DNA of 55,785 bases from the NCBI RefSeq assembly GCF_014646695.1, contig NZ_BMNT01000050.1:1-55785 (forward strand). Direction: 5' to 3'. This stretch comes from Sphaerisporangium melleum. GTDB lineage: Bacteria; Actinomycetota; Actinomycetes; Streptosporangiales; Streptosporangiaceae. The notes beneath the pieces were generated by a model. The model searched no databases and was not told where the DNA came from. It worked only from the letters and a program-made list of their open reading frames with translations. Below, piece after piece: positions 47,449-55,785 of this stretch. Numbering within the stretch: the first letter of the stretch is position 1; each line of letters starts with the position of its first letter. The translations under genes were made by a program, and so were the position numbers.

Positions 47449-48417
47449 TCAGCGGCCGGTACGGCTGGCGACGATCGTCTGGACGGTGCGTTCGAGCGCG
47501 TACGCGGGGTCGGTGCCGCCGCCCTTCACCTGCTCGTCGGCCTCGGCGACGGCCTGCATGGCCCGCGCGATGCCCTCCTGGCCCCATCCGTTGAGCTGGC
47601 GCTTCACCCGGTCGATCTTCCACGGGGGCATGCCGAGGTGGCTGGCGAGCTGACCGCCGCGCAGGTTGCGGGGAGCGCCGCCCACCTTGGCGAGCGACCG
47701 CACTCCCCCGGCCAGCGCGCTGACGATCAGCACGGGCGCGACGCCGGTCGCGAGCGCCCAGCGCAACTGCTCGAGTGCCTCTCCGAGCCTGCCCTCCACC
47801 GCCTTGTCGGCCACGGTGAAGCCGCTGACCTCGGCCCTGCCCCGGTGGTACCGCGCGACGGCCGCCTCGTCGACCGCCTTGCCCGGCGTGTCGAACGCGA
47901 GCTGTCCGCACGCGGCCGCCAGCTCACGCAGATCACTGCCCACCGCGTCGAGCAGCGCCTGGGCGGCGTCAGCGGTGATCGAACGGCCTGCCTGCCGCAT
48001 CTCGTTCTTGATGAAGTCGAGCCGTTCGCCCGCCTTGGTCAGCTTGGTGACCGTGACGACGGCCGCTCCGGCCTTCTTGACCCCGTCGACCAGAGCCTTG
48101 CCCTTGACCCCGCCCGGGTGGAGGAGGACGACCACGGCGTCCTCTGAGGGGTTCTTGGTGTACGCGACGACCTCGGCGATGACGTCCTTGCCGAGATCCT
48201 GCGCCGAGCGGAACACGATGATCGACCGATCGCCGAACAGGGACGGCGCCGTGAGACGGCCCAGCTCCCCCGGCTCGACCTTGCCACCGAACAGATCGTG
48301 CACCTTGACCTCGGGATCGGCCACCCGGGCGGCCGCGACGACCGACGCCACCGCCCGGTCGGCGAGCAGTTCCTCGTCGCCGACCACGAGCGTCACGGGT
48401 GCTGGTTGCGTCGCCAT
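47449..48417 (-). CDS. holA: DNA polymerase III delta subunit
   Basis: 322 residues from the ATG at 48417. It has the HolA pattern: an N-terminal P-loop-like fold without a true Walker A (VTLVVGDEELLADRAV), SLFGDRSIIVFRSA, AVVVLLHPGG, EMRQAGRSITADAAQALLDAVGSDLRELAAACGQLA, and the C-terminal collar LNGWGQEGIARAMQAVAEADEQVKGG. It opens the sliding clamp within the clamp loader. CATGCT six bases upstream of the ATG suggests a leaderless mRNA. It belongs with comEC and comEA in the usual actinobacterial order. Confidence 0.93.
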   Translation of the reverse strand: MATQPAPVTLVVGDEELLADRAVASVVAAARVADPEVKVHDLFGGKVEPGELGRLTAPSLFGDRSIIVFRSAQDLGKDVIAEVVAYTKNPSEDAVVVLLHPGGVKGKALVDGVKKAGAAVVTVTKLTKAGERLDFIKNEMRQAGRSITADAAQALLDAVGSDLRELAAACGQLAFDTPGKAVDEAAVARYHRGRAEVSGFTVADKAVEGRLGEALEQLRWALATGVAPVLIVSALAGGVRSLAKVGGAPRNLRGGQLASHLGMPPWKIDRVKRQLNGWGQEGIARAMQAVAEADEQVKGGGTDPAYALERTVQTIVASRTGR

Positions 48418-48743
48418 GCGAGCAGCATGCCACGTCCGGTCACCCCGGCGGCAACCCACCCGCCAACCGCCACCGGACCCCCGCCGAGCACCGCCCCGGC
48501 CTTGGGAGCACCACCGCGACGTTCGCGCCGCGCTCGCCCCGTCACAGCCAGGGTCCGCCATTCGGGATGAACAGCCCTCCTTCCTAAAGAACCGGCAAAG
48601 GATCAGGGGCGGGTGTGACTCGTGCGACTTGGTGAGGCTTCCGGGTCAGGCTTGGTAACAATGCAAGCAATCGGCAATCCAGCTGCAGGTATCGTCGGGC
48701 AATGTAGGGGCAACGAGAAGTCGACGAGGAGGTGAACACACTC
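48418..48743. other. 326-bp divergent region between holA and the zinc-ribbon gene
   Basis: It contains the two divergent promoters. On the plus side, CAAT(G/C) repeats occur at 48660-48705, with GGAGG just before the small gene. No gene or hairpin is convincing. Confidence 0.4.
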
Positions 48744-48893
48744 ATGAACAAGCGCAATCACAGCTGCCCGCGCTGTGGGTCGATGCTCGACGAGGGGCCG
48801 ATCCTGTACCGGTGCGCCGAGTGCCACCGTTCGGTGTACGCCGCCGACCTCGACACCGAGTTCCACACCGAGACCGCCGTCCCCGTCGGCTGA
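48744..48893 (+). CDS. Small zinc-ribbon protein
   Basis: 49 residues from the ATG at 48744, with GAGGAGG upstream; an in-frame GTG at 48732 is too close to that ribosome site. Two CxxC knuckles (C8-P-R-C11 and C24-A-E-C27) form a rubredoxin/zinc-ribbon-like site, and the rest is acidic. The protein is too small for an enzyme; it may bind nucleic acid or act as a subunit. Codon usage is typical of the genome (G/C third positions), which supports a real gene. It stands alone between holA and comEC on the opposite strand. Confidence 0.75.
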   Translation: MNKRNHSCPRCGSMLDEGPILYRCAECHRSVYAADLDTEFHTETAVPVG

Positions 48894-49088
48894 CACTCCG
48901 CCAAGGTCGCGGTGTGCGCGCCCGACCGGCCCCAGGCGCTCGCCCGCGCCGCCCGGGCGCTGGAGGAGATGGTCCCGGCAGCGACGCGACGAGGCCCGGC
49001 CTCCACCGTCAGCCCCTTCGCCCGACGGCGGACGCAGTCCGGAACGAAAGCCGCCGGTCGATGGCGCGACTCCGAAGCGCGGCCTGGT

Positions 49089-51848
49089 TCAGCGGCCGCG
49101 GGGGACGATGGCGAGGCGGCCGTGGTCGGTGATGACCGCGACATCGCCATCGCGGTCGGTACGGTACACGCGCATCCCCAGGTCGTGCAGACGACGGGTG
49201 GTGAGCGAGGCCGGATGACCGTAGTCGTTGTCCGCCCCCACGCTGATCAACGCCGCTCGGGCGCCGGTCGCCGCGAGGAACTCCGGGTCCTGGCGAGCCG
49301 ACCCGTGGTGTGCGACCTTGAGAAGGTCGGCCCGGGGAACGCCGTACCGGACCAGCTCTGCCTGTGCCTCGGTCTCCACGTCACCGGAGAGCAGGGCCGA
49401 GCCCGCCGCCCACCGGGCGTGCACCACGACGCTGGCGTTGTTGGCCATCGAGCCCTCTCCTGGACCGGCTCTGATCGTCTCACTCACCGGCCCGATGACC
49501 CGCAGCTCGACCGGCCCCAGGCGCCAGGTCAGGCCAGGGGACGCCACCCAGGCGGGAACGTGCCGCCGGGCGAGCTCGGCCGAGACTCGGGCGCTCTCCT
49601 GGCGTGGCTCCTGCCCAGGGCTGACCACCACCGCGCCGACCGTCCTGCCCCGGAAGACGCCGTCGAGCCCGCCCACGTGGTCCAGGTGCGGATGGGTCAG
49701 GATCAGCAACGGCACCCGCTCGACGCCGAGTGCGCGCAGACAGCGGTCGACCGGCATGGGGTCGGGGCCGGTGTCGATCACCACCGCACGCGCCTCTCCC
49801 GCTGACAGGACCAGAGCGTCCCCCTGCCCGACGTCGCAGCCGACCAGCAGCCAGCCTCGCGGCGGCCACGGGGCGACGACCGGGCGCACCAGGCAGGCGG
49901 CGGCGAGCAGGCCGGCCGCGACGACGCACACCACGAGGCGCCCGGCCGTCCGGCGCAGCACCACCCAGGCGAGAACGGCGACGGCGACGAGCGCCACCAG
50001 GCCGATCGCCCCGCCAGGCCACGGGAGTGTCGCCAGGGGCACCGCCGCCGCACGGCGGGCGACCATGATGATCCATCCGACGGCGTATCCGGCCGGGCGG
50101 ACGATCCATCGCGCCGCCTCGGCGCTGACCGGCGCCACGAGGCAGGCGGCGAAGCCCAAGAGAGTGGCGGGAGCCACGGCCGGCCCGGCCAGGAGATTGG
50201 CGGGAACGGCGACCGGTTCCAGCTCTCCGGCCATGAGCACGAGCAGCGGCGTCACCGCGACCTGGGCGGCGCAGGGCACCGCCACCGCCTCGGCCGCCCA
50301 GCGCGGCATCCGGCGCGAAAGGCGCGCTCGCCACCGGGGAGCGAGCACGAGGATGCCCCCGGTGGCGAACACCGACAGCGCGAAGCCGTACTCTCCCGCC
50401 AGAGCCGGGTCGAGGAGCACCAGCCCCAGCACGGCGGCCGACAGGGCGGTGATCCCGTCTCTGGCGCGCCCCGTACCCAGCGCGACGGCCGCCACCGACC
50501 CCATCACCAATGCCCGGAGCACGCTCGGCGAGGGACGGGCCAGCACGGCGAAACCCACCATCGCCACGATCGTGAGAGCCGCGCGGACCGCCTGCGGCAG
50601 CCCGGCGAACCGCGCGAGCGCGAGGACCATGCCCGCCACGATGGCCAGATTGGCCCCGGACACCGCGGTCAGGTGACTCAGGCCGGCGGTTCTCAGATCG
50701 AACCTGACCTGCTCGTCAAGGCGAGACACGTCACCGACCACGAGCCCCGGCAGCAGGCCGCGCTCGGCCGCCGGCAGCACGTCGCACGCCCGTCTCAGCC
50801 CTTCTCGGAGCGCCGCTGCGACCCGCTGCGGCGGGGAGGGGCCGCTCACGACCACCGGCGGCCCGGTCGCGAGCAGCACCGCCGCGGTCAGCTCACCCGG
50901 CTCGGCAGGCCCCAGCCGGCCGGTGACCCGCACCCGCTGGCTGGGAAGCAGAGAGGCCCACGCGGCCGCACCACGCGCGAACACCACCACCGGCACCGCC
51001 GTGGAGATCTGCACCGGCTGCACCACACGGGCTTCGACCCGCTCCGCCGTCGCCTCCACGACGACGCGTTCGCGGCGGACCGGCCCACGGTCGCCGGGCA
51101 GGACGCGTGGGTCGCCGGTCAGCGACATCTCGACCGTGACCAGCGCTCGTCGCTCGGCCAGCTCGGCGACCGGCCCCGATCTGACGGTATGAACGCGGAA
51201 CGCCACCGTCCCCGCCACTGCCGCGACGCACCCGAGCACCGCCGCCACGGTGTTCCACCAGCCAGACTTACCTCCCCGCCGGGCATCGCAGCGTGGTGCG
51301 TCTCGATGCCGGGCCACCTGCTGCCGGTCTTCTCGATGCCGGTCTTCTCGATGCCACCGGCGGAAACCGGATGGTCGATCAGCCTGGATGCCGGGCTCCA
51401 GGCCGTTCGGTGAGCTCATCCGGGAGAGGAGCCATGCCGGTCGCCCTCGACGTGTCACCGCACGGTGGACGAACACGACCGCCAGGCCCGTCGAAGCGAC
51501 GGCGGCCGTGACCACACTCGTGGTGACCGAGCCGCTCATCAGCACGAGCGCGGTGCACCATGCGGCGCCCGCGGGCAGCACCAGCCGCAGCGACCCGCGC
51601 TCGGCACCCGGCGCGGCGAAAGAGCCCAGGAGGCGCGAAGAGCCCGAGAAGCCAGAAGGGCCGGACGACCTCCCCGTCCCGCTTCCCGCCCCGTCGTCCA
51701 GCGTGCCGCCTTCCGCGCCACTTTCCTGCGATCTGGGGGCGAGCTTGCGCCACCGGACGGCCCACCGCACGCTCCCCACCGGCAGCGACGTCGACTCCCC
51801 CTCCGGCGAATGCCCGGTCACGCTGGACCTCGACTTGTCGTTCACCAC
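49089..51848 (-). CDS. comEC: ComEC/Rec2 DNA-uptake channel
   Basis: About 919 residues from the GTG at 51848, which has GGAGGG six bases upstream; a GTG at 51902 is an alternative. A disordered ~80-residue N-terminus precedes two hydrophobic segments, then an unusual Arg/His/Asp-rich insert (RRWHREDRHREDRQQ). Next come the OB-like DUF4131 region, the competence domain with several helices (FDLRTAGLSHLTAVSGANLAIV, the family signature), and a C-terminal metallo-beta-lactamase-like domain with LTHPHLDHVGG and AHHGS. It imports single-stranded DNA across the membrane in competent species; its role in filamentous actinomycetes is uncertain. comEA lies 127 bp upstream on the same strand. Confidence 0.93.
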   Translation of the reverse strand: MVNDKSRSSVTGHSPEGESTSLPVGSVRWAVRWRKLAPRSQESGAEGGTLDDGAGSGTGRSSGPSGFSGSSRLLGSFAAPGAERGSLRLVLPAGAAWCTALVLMSGSVTTSVVTAAVASTGLAVVFVHRAVTRRGRPAWLLSRMSSPNGLEPGIQADRPSGFRRWHREDRHREDRQQVARHRDAPRCDARRGGKSGWWNTVAAVLGCVAAVAGTVAFRVHTVRSGPVAELAERRALVTVEMSLTGDPRVLPGDRGPVRRERVVVEATAERVEARVVQPVQISTAVPVVVFARGAAAWASLLPSQRVRVTGRLGPAEPGELTAAVLLATGPPVVVSGPSPPQRVAAALREGLRRACDVLPAAERGLLPGLVVGDVSRLDEQVRFDLRTAGLSHLTAVSGANLAIVAGMVLALARFAGLPQAVRAALTIVAMVGFAVLARPSPSVLRALVMGSVAAVALGTGRARDGITALSAAVLGLVLLDPALAGEYGFALSVFATGGILVLAPRWRARLSRRMPRWAAEAVAVPCAAQVAVTPLLVLMAGELEPVAVPANLLAGPAVAPATLLGFAACLVAPVSAEAARWIVRPAGYAVGWIIMVARRAAAVPLATLPWPGGAIGLVALVAVAVLAWVVLRRTAGRLVVCVVAAGLLAAACLVRPVVAPWPPRGWLLVGCDVGQGDALVLSAGEARAVVIDTGPDPMPVDRCLRALGVERVPLLILTHPHLDHVGGLDGVFRGRTVGAVVVSPGQEPRQESARVSAELARRHVPAWVASPGLTWRLGPVELRVIGPVSETIRAGPGEGSMANNASVVVHARWAAGSALLSGDVETEAQAELVRYGVPRADLLKVAHHGSARQDPEFLAATGARAALISVGADNDYGHPASLTTRRLHDLGMRVYRTDRDGDVAVITDHGRLAIVPRGR

Positions 51849-51975
51849 GCCTCGCCCTCCACGTCCGAACTCCACGCCCCGCCTCGGCCGCCACAAGGCC
51901 ACCCGCCCTGGATGCCGGGTGACCAGCGCGCTCTCGGCCTCCAGGTCGTGCCACCGAGAGCCGGATGTCCGGGCG

Positions 51976-53352
51976 TCATACGTGGACCTTGTCGCGGAGG
52001 TCGGCGAACTTGCGGTCGCCGATGCCGGTGACCTGACGGAGCTCGTCGATGCTCCGGAAGCCGGCATGGCTCTGGCGGAACTCCACGATGCGGCCCGCCA
52101 GGACCTCGCCCACTCCGGGCAGGGTCTCCAACTGGGCCGGGGTCGCGGTGTTCAGGTCGAGCGGCGCGTCGGCCGACGCCGGGGAGCCAGCGGCCTGGGG
52201 CGCGACCATCCCCTGGCCGACGGGCGGGCCGACCACGATCTGCTCGCCGTCGACGAGTTTTCGGGCGAGATTGAGCGCACCGGTCTTCGCGCCGGACCGG
52301 ACGCCACCGGCGGCCGTGAGCGCGTCGGCCACCCGCGAACCGGAGGAGAGCGTGACCAGCCCGGGCTTACGCACCTTCCCGGTGACGTGCACGACCACCT
52401 CACCGGCGCGGGTGGGGTCCGGCGCGGGCGTGGGCCGGGCCACGGGGAAGGCCTGGATGCCGGCCACGGGGGTCGGCGGAGCGAGGGGCTGCACCTCGGG
52501 CCGGGCACGCCACGCGAGAACACCCCCCACGATGGCGGCGAGGAGAGCGAGCACCAGGAGCACACGGACACCCGGCCGGCCGGGATCTAACCCGGGCGCG
52601 TACTCGGCCAGCAGTCGGCGCAGCCGAGAGCGGGCCGACCAACCGGGCGACGGCGCCGATCGCACGCGGCCGGCCGGCGCCAAGCCGCCGTGGACGTCAT
52701 CGTCCACGAAGACGAGCCGATCTCCTTGGTCAGACCACGGCTCTTGCGTGGTCGTGCCGCTGCCGGACGAGAACGGCTTTTCGCCTGCGAGAGAGCCGCC
52801 GACTGCACCCGACGAGGGGATCGCTTGCCTGAGCCGATCGCTTCCGAAGGGCCGGCCCTCTTGAGCAGCGGACAGAGCGGGTCGCGACGGCCGGTCCCCA
52901 TCGTGCGGCCGGATGGCTCGCCCTGGGCTCCGCTCATCAGTGGACTGAACGTCCTGGACGGGCTGGGCGTGCTGGGCTTGCTGAATGCGGGCAGGGGCGG
53001 GCGACGGCCGCCGCCCGCCGGGACGCGGACGACTCACCGGCCGGGCCGGTGGGCGATCGGCCGAGGCTCTGGAAGTGGCGGAGGCGGAGGGAGTCATGCG
53101 GACGGCAGGGCCATCGGCAGGTGTCCGGCCGGTGGAACCGCCGGCGGATGAATCGGGTGTGCCGTCAAGACCGTGTGCTTCATCTGTGGCACCCGTGTGG
53201 GACGCGTGGGCCGCCGGATCGCCCTCGTGTGACGGGCCGTCCTGGCTCCCGGAGGGATGGGCGACGGCGGGATGCCATCGGCCCAGAGGGCTCAGGGCGT
53301 GCAGCCGGGAAGCGCCGACGTCGCTGCGCAGAGACCTGTCCGCTGTTCTCAC
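51976..53352 (-). CDS. comEA: ComEA-like helix-hairpin-helix DNA-binding protein with long N-terminus
   Basis: 458 residues. Residues 1-260 are disordered and Ser/Pro/Arg-rich, a transmembrane helix lies at 262-282, an SLBB domain at about 316-377 (VVHVTGKVRKPGLVTLSSGSRVADAL), and two helix-hairpin-helix motifs at 398-458 (LNTATPAQLETLPGVGEVLAGRIVEFR). ComEA binds DNA outside the membrane and hands it to ComEC. The GTG at 53352 is preceded by TAACGT seven bases away, consistent with a leaderless transcript. The cytosolic extension is far longer than in typical ComEA (about 200-300 residues in total). Confidence 0.9.
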   Translation of the reverse strand: MRTADRSLRSDVGASRLHALSPLGRWHPAVAHPSGSQDGPSHEGDPAAHASHTGATDEAHGLDGTPDSSAGGSTGRTPADGPAVRMTPSASATSRASADRPPARPVSRPRPGGRRPSPAPARIQQAQHAQPVQDVQSTDERSPGRAIRPHDGDRPSRPALSAAQEGRPFGSDRLRQAIPSSGAVGGSLAGEKPFSSGSGTTTQEPWSDQGDRLVFVDDDVHGGLAPAGRVRSAPSPGWSARSRLRRLLAEYAPGLDPGRPGVRVLLVLALLAAIVGGVLAWRARPEVQPLAPPTPVAGIQAFPVARPTPAPDPTRAGEVVVHVTGKVRKPGLVTLSSGSRVADALTAAGGVRSGAKTGALNLARKLVDGEQIVVGPPVGQGMVAPQAAGSPASADAPLDLNTATPAQLETLPGVGEVLAGRIVEFRQSHAGFRSIDELRQVTGIGDRKFADLRDKVHV

Positions 53353-53743
53353 CCGGGGGACGTTATGCGGCGCGCAACGCCGTCCCCCTGGCCGAACACA
53401 GTTCTGTGGATAACCGCCGCCGAGATGGCCTGGCTTGTGGATATGCGCGCGGACGGAAAACCGGGGGCATTCGCAGAACTCGTCGGAGCCCAGGAAGCCC
53501 GGACGGGAAACCAGGGACAGCCGAAGAACTCGTCGTGGTCCAGGAAGCGGAGAGACGGCAGGAGGGCGGGCACCGCCCCCGAGGGGGTGTACGAGCCGAC
53601 CGGAGGCAGATGGCGGAAGGGCGGAGACGGGAGAGCGTCAGAGGTGGGAGGCGTCAGAGGTGGGAGGCGTCGAGACGAGGACATCAGGAGGAAGGGGCGT
53701 CGAGATGGGGACGCCGGGAGGAGGGGCGTCGAGGTGGGAGAGG
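53353..53743. other. 391-bp gene-free stretch between comEA and degV
   Basis: It holds two DnaA-box-like sites (53405-53444), an imperfect ~24-bp direct repeat (copies at 53475 and 53525), and purine-rich tandem repeats at 53635-53760. No gene is seen. Confidence 0.55.
53405..53444. promoter_or_regulatory. Pair of DnaA-box-like sites upstream of comEA
   Basis: TGTGGATAA (53405-53413, a perfect DnaA box) and TGTGGATAT (53436-53444, one mismatch) lie in the same orientation, 31 bp apart and 53/84 bp upstream of the comEA start. Confidence 0.55.
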
Positions 53744-53760
53744 TCAGGTGGGGAGGGCGG
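53635..53760. repeat. Purine-rich tandem repeats with possible G-quadruplex
   Basis: GCGTCAGAGGTGGGAG starts at 53635 and 53651; related units beginning GCGTCGAG start at 53667, 53697 and 53726 (about 30-bp period). The plus strand is almost all purine. The last unit contains GGGG-A-GGG-C-GGGGG preceded by GGG, overlapping the 3' end of the degV gene. Confidence 0.7.
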
Positions 53761-54598
53761 GGGTGATGGTTATGCCGAGCATCCCCGGGCCCACGTGGAC
53801 GCCGACGACCGCGCCGACCTCGACGATGCGCAGATCGCCGAGCGCCGGAATGCGCTTGGCCAGGTGGTCGGCCACGACCAGTGCGCGCTCGCGGGCCACC
53901 AGGTGCTGCACGGCCACGTCGACCGGCTCCGCACCGGCGGCCCGCACCGCGAGGTCCTCCAGCCTGGCGATGGCGCGACCGGAGGTGCGCACCTTCTCCA
54001 GCGGCGCGATGGCGCCCTGCGTGATGTGCAGCAACGGCTTGATGGACAGTGCGGAGCCGAGGAGGCTCGCCGCCGCGCCGATGCGTCCTCCCCTGCGCAG
54101 ATGCTCCAGGGTGTCGACGTAGAAGTAGCTCCTGGTCGCCTCGGCGCAGGCCCGGGCGGCCGCCGCCACCTCGGCACGGCCCGCGCCCGCGCGGGCGGCA
54201 CGCGCCGCCGCGAGGACCGGAAAGCCCAGCCCCATGGCGAGCGACCCGCTGTCCACCACATCGACGGGGATCATGGCCTCGGCTGCGGCGATCCGCGCCG
54301 ACGCTACGGTCCCGGACATCGCGCCCGACAGGTGGATGGACACCACCCCGGCCGCGCCCTGTGCCGCCGCGGACTCGTAGGCGTCGGCGAAGCGCTGCGG
54401 GGCCGGGCGCGAGGTGGAGACCGGCGACCACTGGCGCAGGGCGGTGGCCACGCCGTCCGCGTCGATCTCGGCCACGTCGTCGAGTGCCCGCCCACCCACG
54501 ACCACTTGGAGAGGGATCACGATGACGCCGAGCCGCCGGATCTCGTCCGGGCCGAGGTAGGCGGTGGAATCGGTGACCACCGTGACCGCTTGGGGCAT
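53744..54598 (-). CDS. DegV family fatty-acid-binding protein
   Basis: 284 residues, ATG. It has TVVTDSTAYLGPDEI at the N-terminus, TSRPAPQRF (the TSQPS-like loop), VSIHLSGAMSGTVASARIAA, VDVVDSGSLAMGLGF, and the later LRRGGRIGAAASLLGSALSIKPLL, all DegV hallmarks. DegV/FakB proteins bind fatty acids and present them to a FakA kinase; no fakA is in view. It is commonly found next to comEA in actinobacteria. Confidence 0.95.
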   Translation of the reverse strand: MPQAVTVVTDSTAYLGPDEIRRLGVIVIPLQVVVGGRALDDVAEIDADGVATALRQWSPVSTSRPAPQRFADAYESAAAQGAAGVVSIHLSGAMSGTVASARIAAAEAMIPVDVVDSGSLAMGLGFPVLAAARAARAGAGRAEVAAAARACAEATRSYFYVDTLEHLRRGGRIGAAASLLGSALSIKPLLHITQGAIAPLEKVRTSGRAIARLEDLAVRAAGAEPVDVAVQHLVARERALVVADHLAKRIPALGDLRIVEVGAVVGVHVGPGMLGITITPALPT

Positions 54599-54686
54599 GA
54601 CCGAAGGCTACCCGCCCGCCCTACGCCGATCTCCCGCCGTGACCGCTCTGTACCGGAGGGAAGCGGACATCACCCGGCACTGCGGG

Positions 54687-55785
54687 TCACTGAACGGGGG
54701 TGCCGCCGCGCCAGACGCGTCGGGGCTTGAGGCCGAAGCCCCAGGCGAACGCGCCCTCGTGGTCGGCGTCCCACTGGACGATGTCGGCCAGCCGGCCAGG
54801 GGTGAGCACACCGCGGTCGGGAACGCCGAGAACGGTGGCGCCGCCGAGCGTGGCCGCGCGGAGCGCGTCGCCCACACTGATGCCGAACGCCGCCACGGCG
54901 AGGCTGATCACCAGGGACATCGAGGTGATGCCGCAGTGGCCGGGGTTGTGGTCGCTGCCGAGGGCCACGGTGACACCCTGCGCGAGCATTCGCCGGACGG
55001 GCGGCAGGTTGCCCTGCTGGAGTGCCGTGCTCGGGCAGACCACGGCGGGCACGCCGTAGCGCGCGAGCATGGCGATGTCCTCGTCGGTGCTGCTGTGCAG
55101 CAGGTCGGCCGACGCGCAGCCGAGCTCGGCCGCGAGCTGGACGGCGCCACGCCGCTTGTGGGCGCCGGCGTGGATGCGCGGCAGCAGGCCGACGTTGCGG
55201 CCGGAGGCGAGCACCCAGCGGGCCTCGTCGGTGGTGAAGTGGCCGTCGTCGCAGTAGACGTCGACGCTGTCGGCGCCCGCCGCGGCGGCATCGGCGCACC
55301 AGGAGCCGACCGCCTCGACGTAGTCGCGCTGGCGCCCGAAGAACTCGGGCGGCACCACGTGGGCCGCGAGGAAGGTGACGTGCAACCGCGGCATCATCGG
55401 CTCTTTCTCGAGCTCGCGCAGCAGCCGCACGTCGGCCAGCTCACCGTCGCGGGTGAGGTGGTAGCCGGTCTTGGCCTCGACGGTCGTGGTGCCGTTGAGG
55501 ATCCAGTCGCGCAGACGCTCGCGCACGCCGTTGCACAGCGTCCACGGGTCGGTGCCGCGGGTCACGGTCACGGTGGAGCCGATGCCGCCGCCCGCGGCCG
55601 TGATCGCGCTCGGCGAGGAGCCGCCCGAGCGCATGGCCAGCTCGGCATAGCGGTTGCCCGCGTAGACCGGGTGGGTGTGCGCGTCGATGAGGCCCGGCGT
55701 CACCAGGGAGCCGCCGAGGTTCTCGACGTGGTCGACGTCCGTGATGTCGTCCACGACACCGGGGACGCTCTGCGGCAGGTCGGCC
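54687..55785 (-). CDS. hutI: Imidazolonepropionase, 5' end outside window
   Basis: At least 365 residues; the frame is open to the end of the window, and the GTG at 55754 is internal. Amidohydrolase-fold motifs: TPGLIDAHTHPVYAGNR (metal HxH), the central ...FLAAHVVPPEF and IHAGAH, and SDHNPGHC near the C-terminus. It hydrolyses 4-imidazolone-5-propionate to N-formimino-L-glutamate in histidine degradation. About 30 N-terminal residues are missing compared with the usual ~400. Other hut genes, if linked, lie beyond the window. Confidence 0.92.
   Translation of the reverse strand, partial: ADLPQSVPGVVDDITDVDHVENLGGSLVTPGLIDAHTHPVYAGNRYAELAMRSGGSSPSAITAAGGGIGSTVTVTRGTDPWTLCNGVRERLRDWILNGTTTVEAKTGYHLTRDGELADVRLLRELEKEPMMPRLHVTFLAAHVVPPEFFGRQRDYVEAVGSWCADAAAAGADSVDVYCDDGHFTTDEARWVLASGRNVGLLPRIHAGAHKRRGAVQLAAELGCASADLLHSSTDEDIAMLARYGVPAVVCPSTALQQGNLPPVRRMLAQGVTVALGSDHNPGHCGITSMSLVISLAVAAFGISVGDALRAATLGGATVLGVPDRGVLTPGRLADIVQWDADHEGAFAWGFGLKPRRVWRGGTPVQ

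Overview
High-GC actinomycete chromosome (GTG starts, codon usage, CIRCE-controlled hrcA-dnaJ, a type VII secretion locus, leaderless promoters). Protein similarity and gene order suggest Streptosporangiales or a near relative; this is inference, as no rRNA or tRNA gene is present.

Region 1 (1-4.2 kb) is accessory: the 3' part of a large unknown protein (DUF6571-like) whose GC content drops midway, a convergent small lipoprotein, and a helix-turn-helix/TPR regulator.

Region 2 (4.2-21.9 kb) is a type VII secretion (ESX) locus. It has membrane components EccC (7308-11285, minus), EccD (11503-12987, plus) and EccB (17804-19240, plus), two WXG100 proteins (19418-20088), a WXG protein with a long Gly/Pro tail, two paralogous WXG-domain peptidoglycan hydrolases (SLT and NlpC/P60) with an EspC-like partner, two EspL/YbaB-like proteins, and a duplicated two-gene module of helical and membrane proteins. 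No mycosin protease and no EccE is visible. The likely logic is that EccB/C/D form the channel and motor, WXG and EspC-like proteins are substrates or co-substrates, YbaB-like proteins act in the cytosol as chaperones, and the hydrolases open the wall.

Region 3 (22.0-23.6 kb) is argG behind a leaderless promoter overlapped by an ArgR-type operator. A roughly 790-bp gene-free stretch with a perfect 23-bp-arm hairpin and 11-bp phased repeats follows.

Region 4 (24.3-38.8 kb) is core housekeeping, mostly minus strand and therefore transcribed lepA -> hemW, hrcA -> dnaJ -> rsmE, HIT, phoH -> ybeY -> CNNM/CorC. Plus-strand genes sit in between: an ECF sigma factor with its probable anti-sigma factor, a repeat-bearing membrane protein, a DUF3097 protein, a DUF4870 protein and rpsT.

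Region 5 (39.1-46.9 kb) is a plus-strand FtsX/MacB-type ABC exporter: two large permeases and two ATPases with ATGA overlaps, except for a 34-bp gap before the first ATPase.

Region 6 (47.4-55.8 kb) resumes the housekeeping block: holA, a 49-residue zinc-ribbon protein, comEC, comEA, a DegV protein and the 3' part of hutI, which runs off the window.
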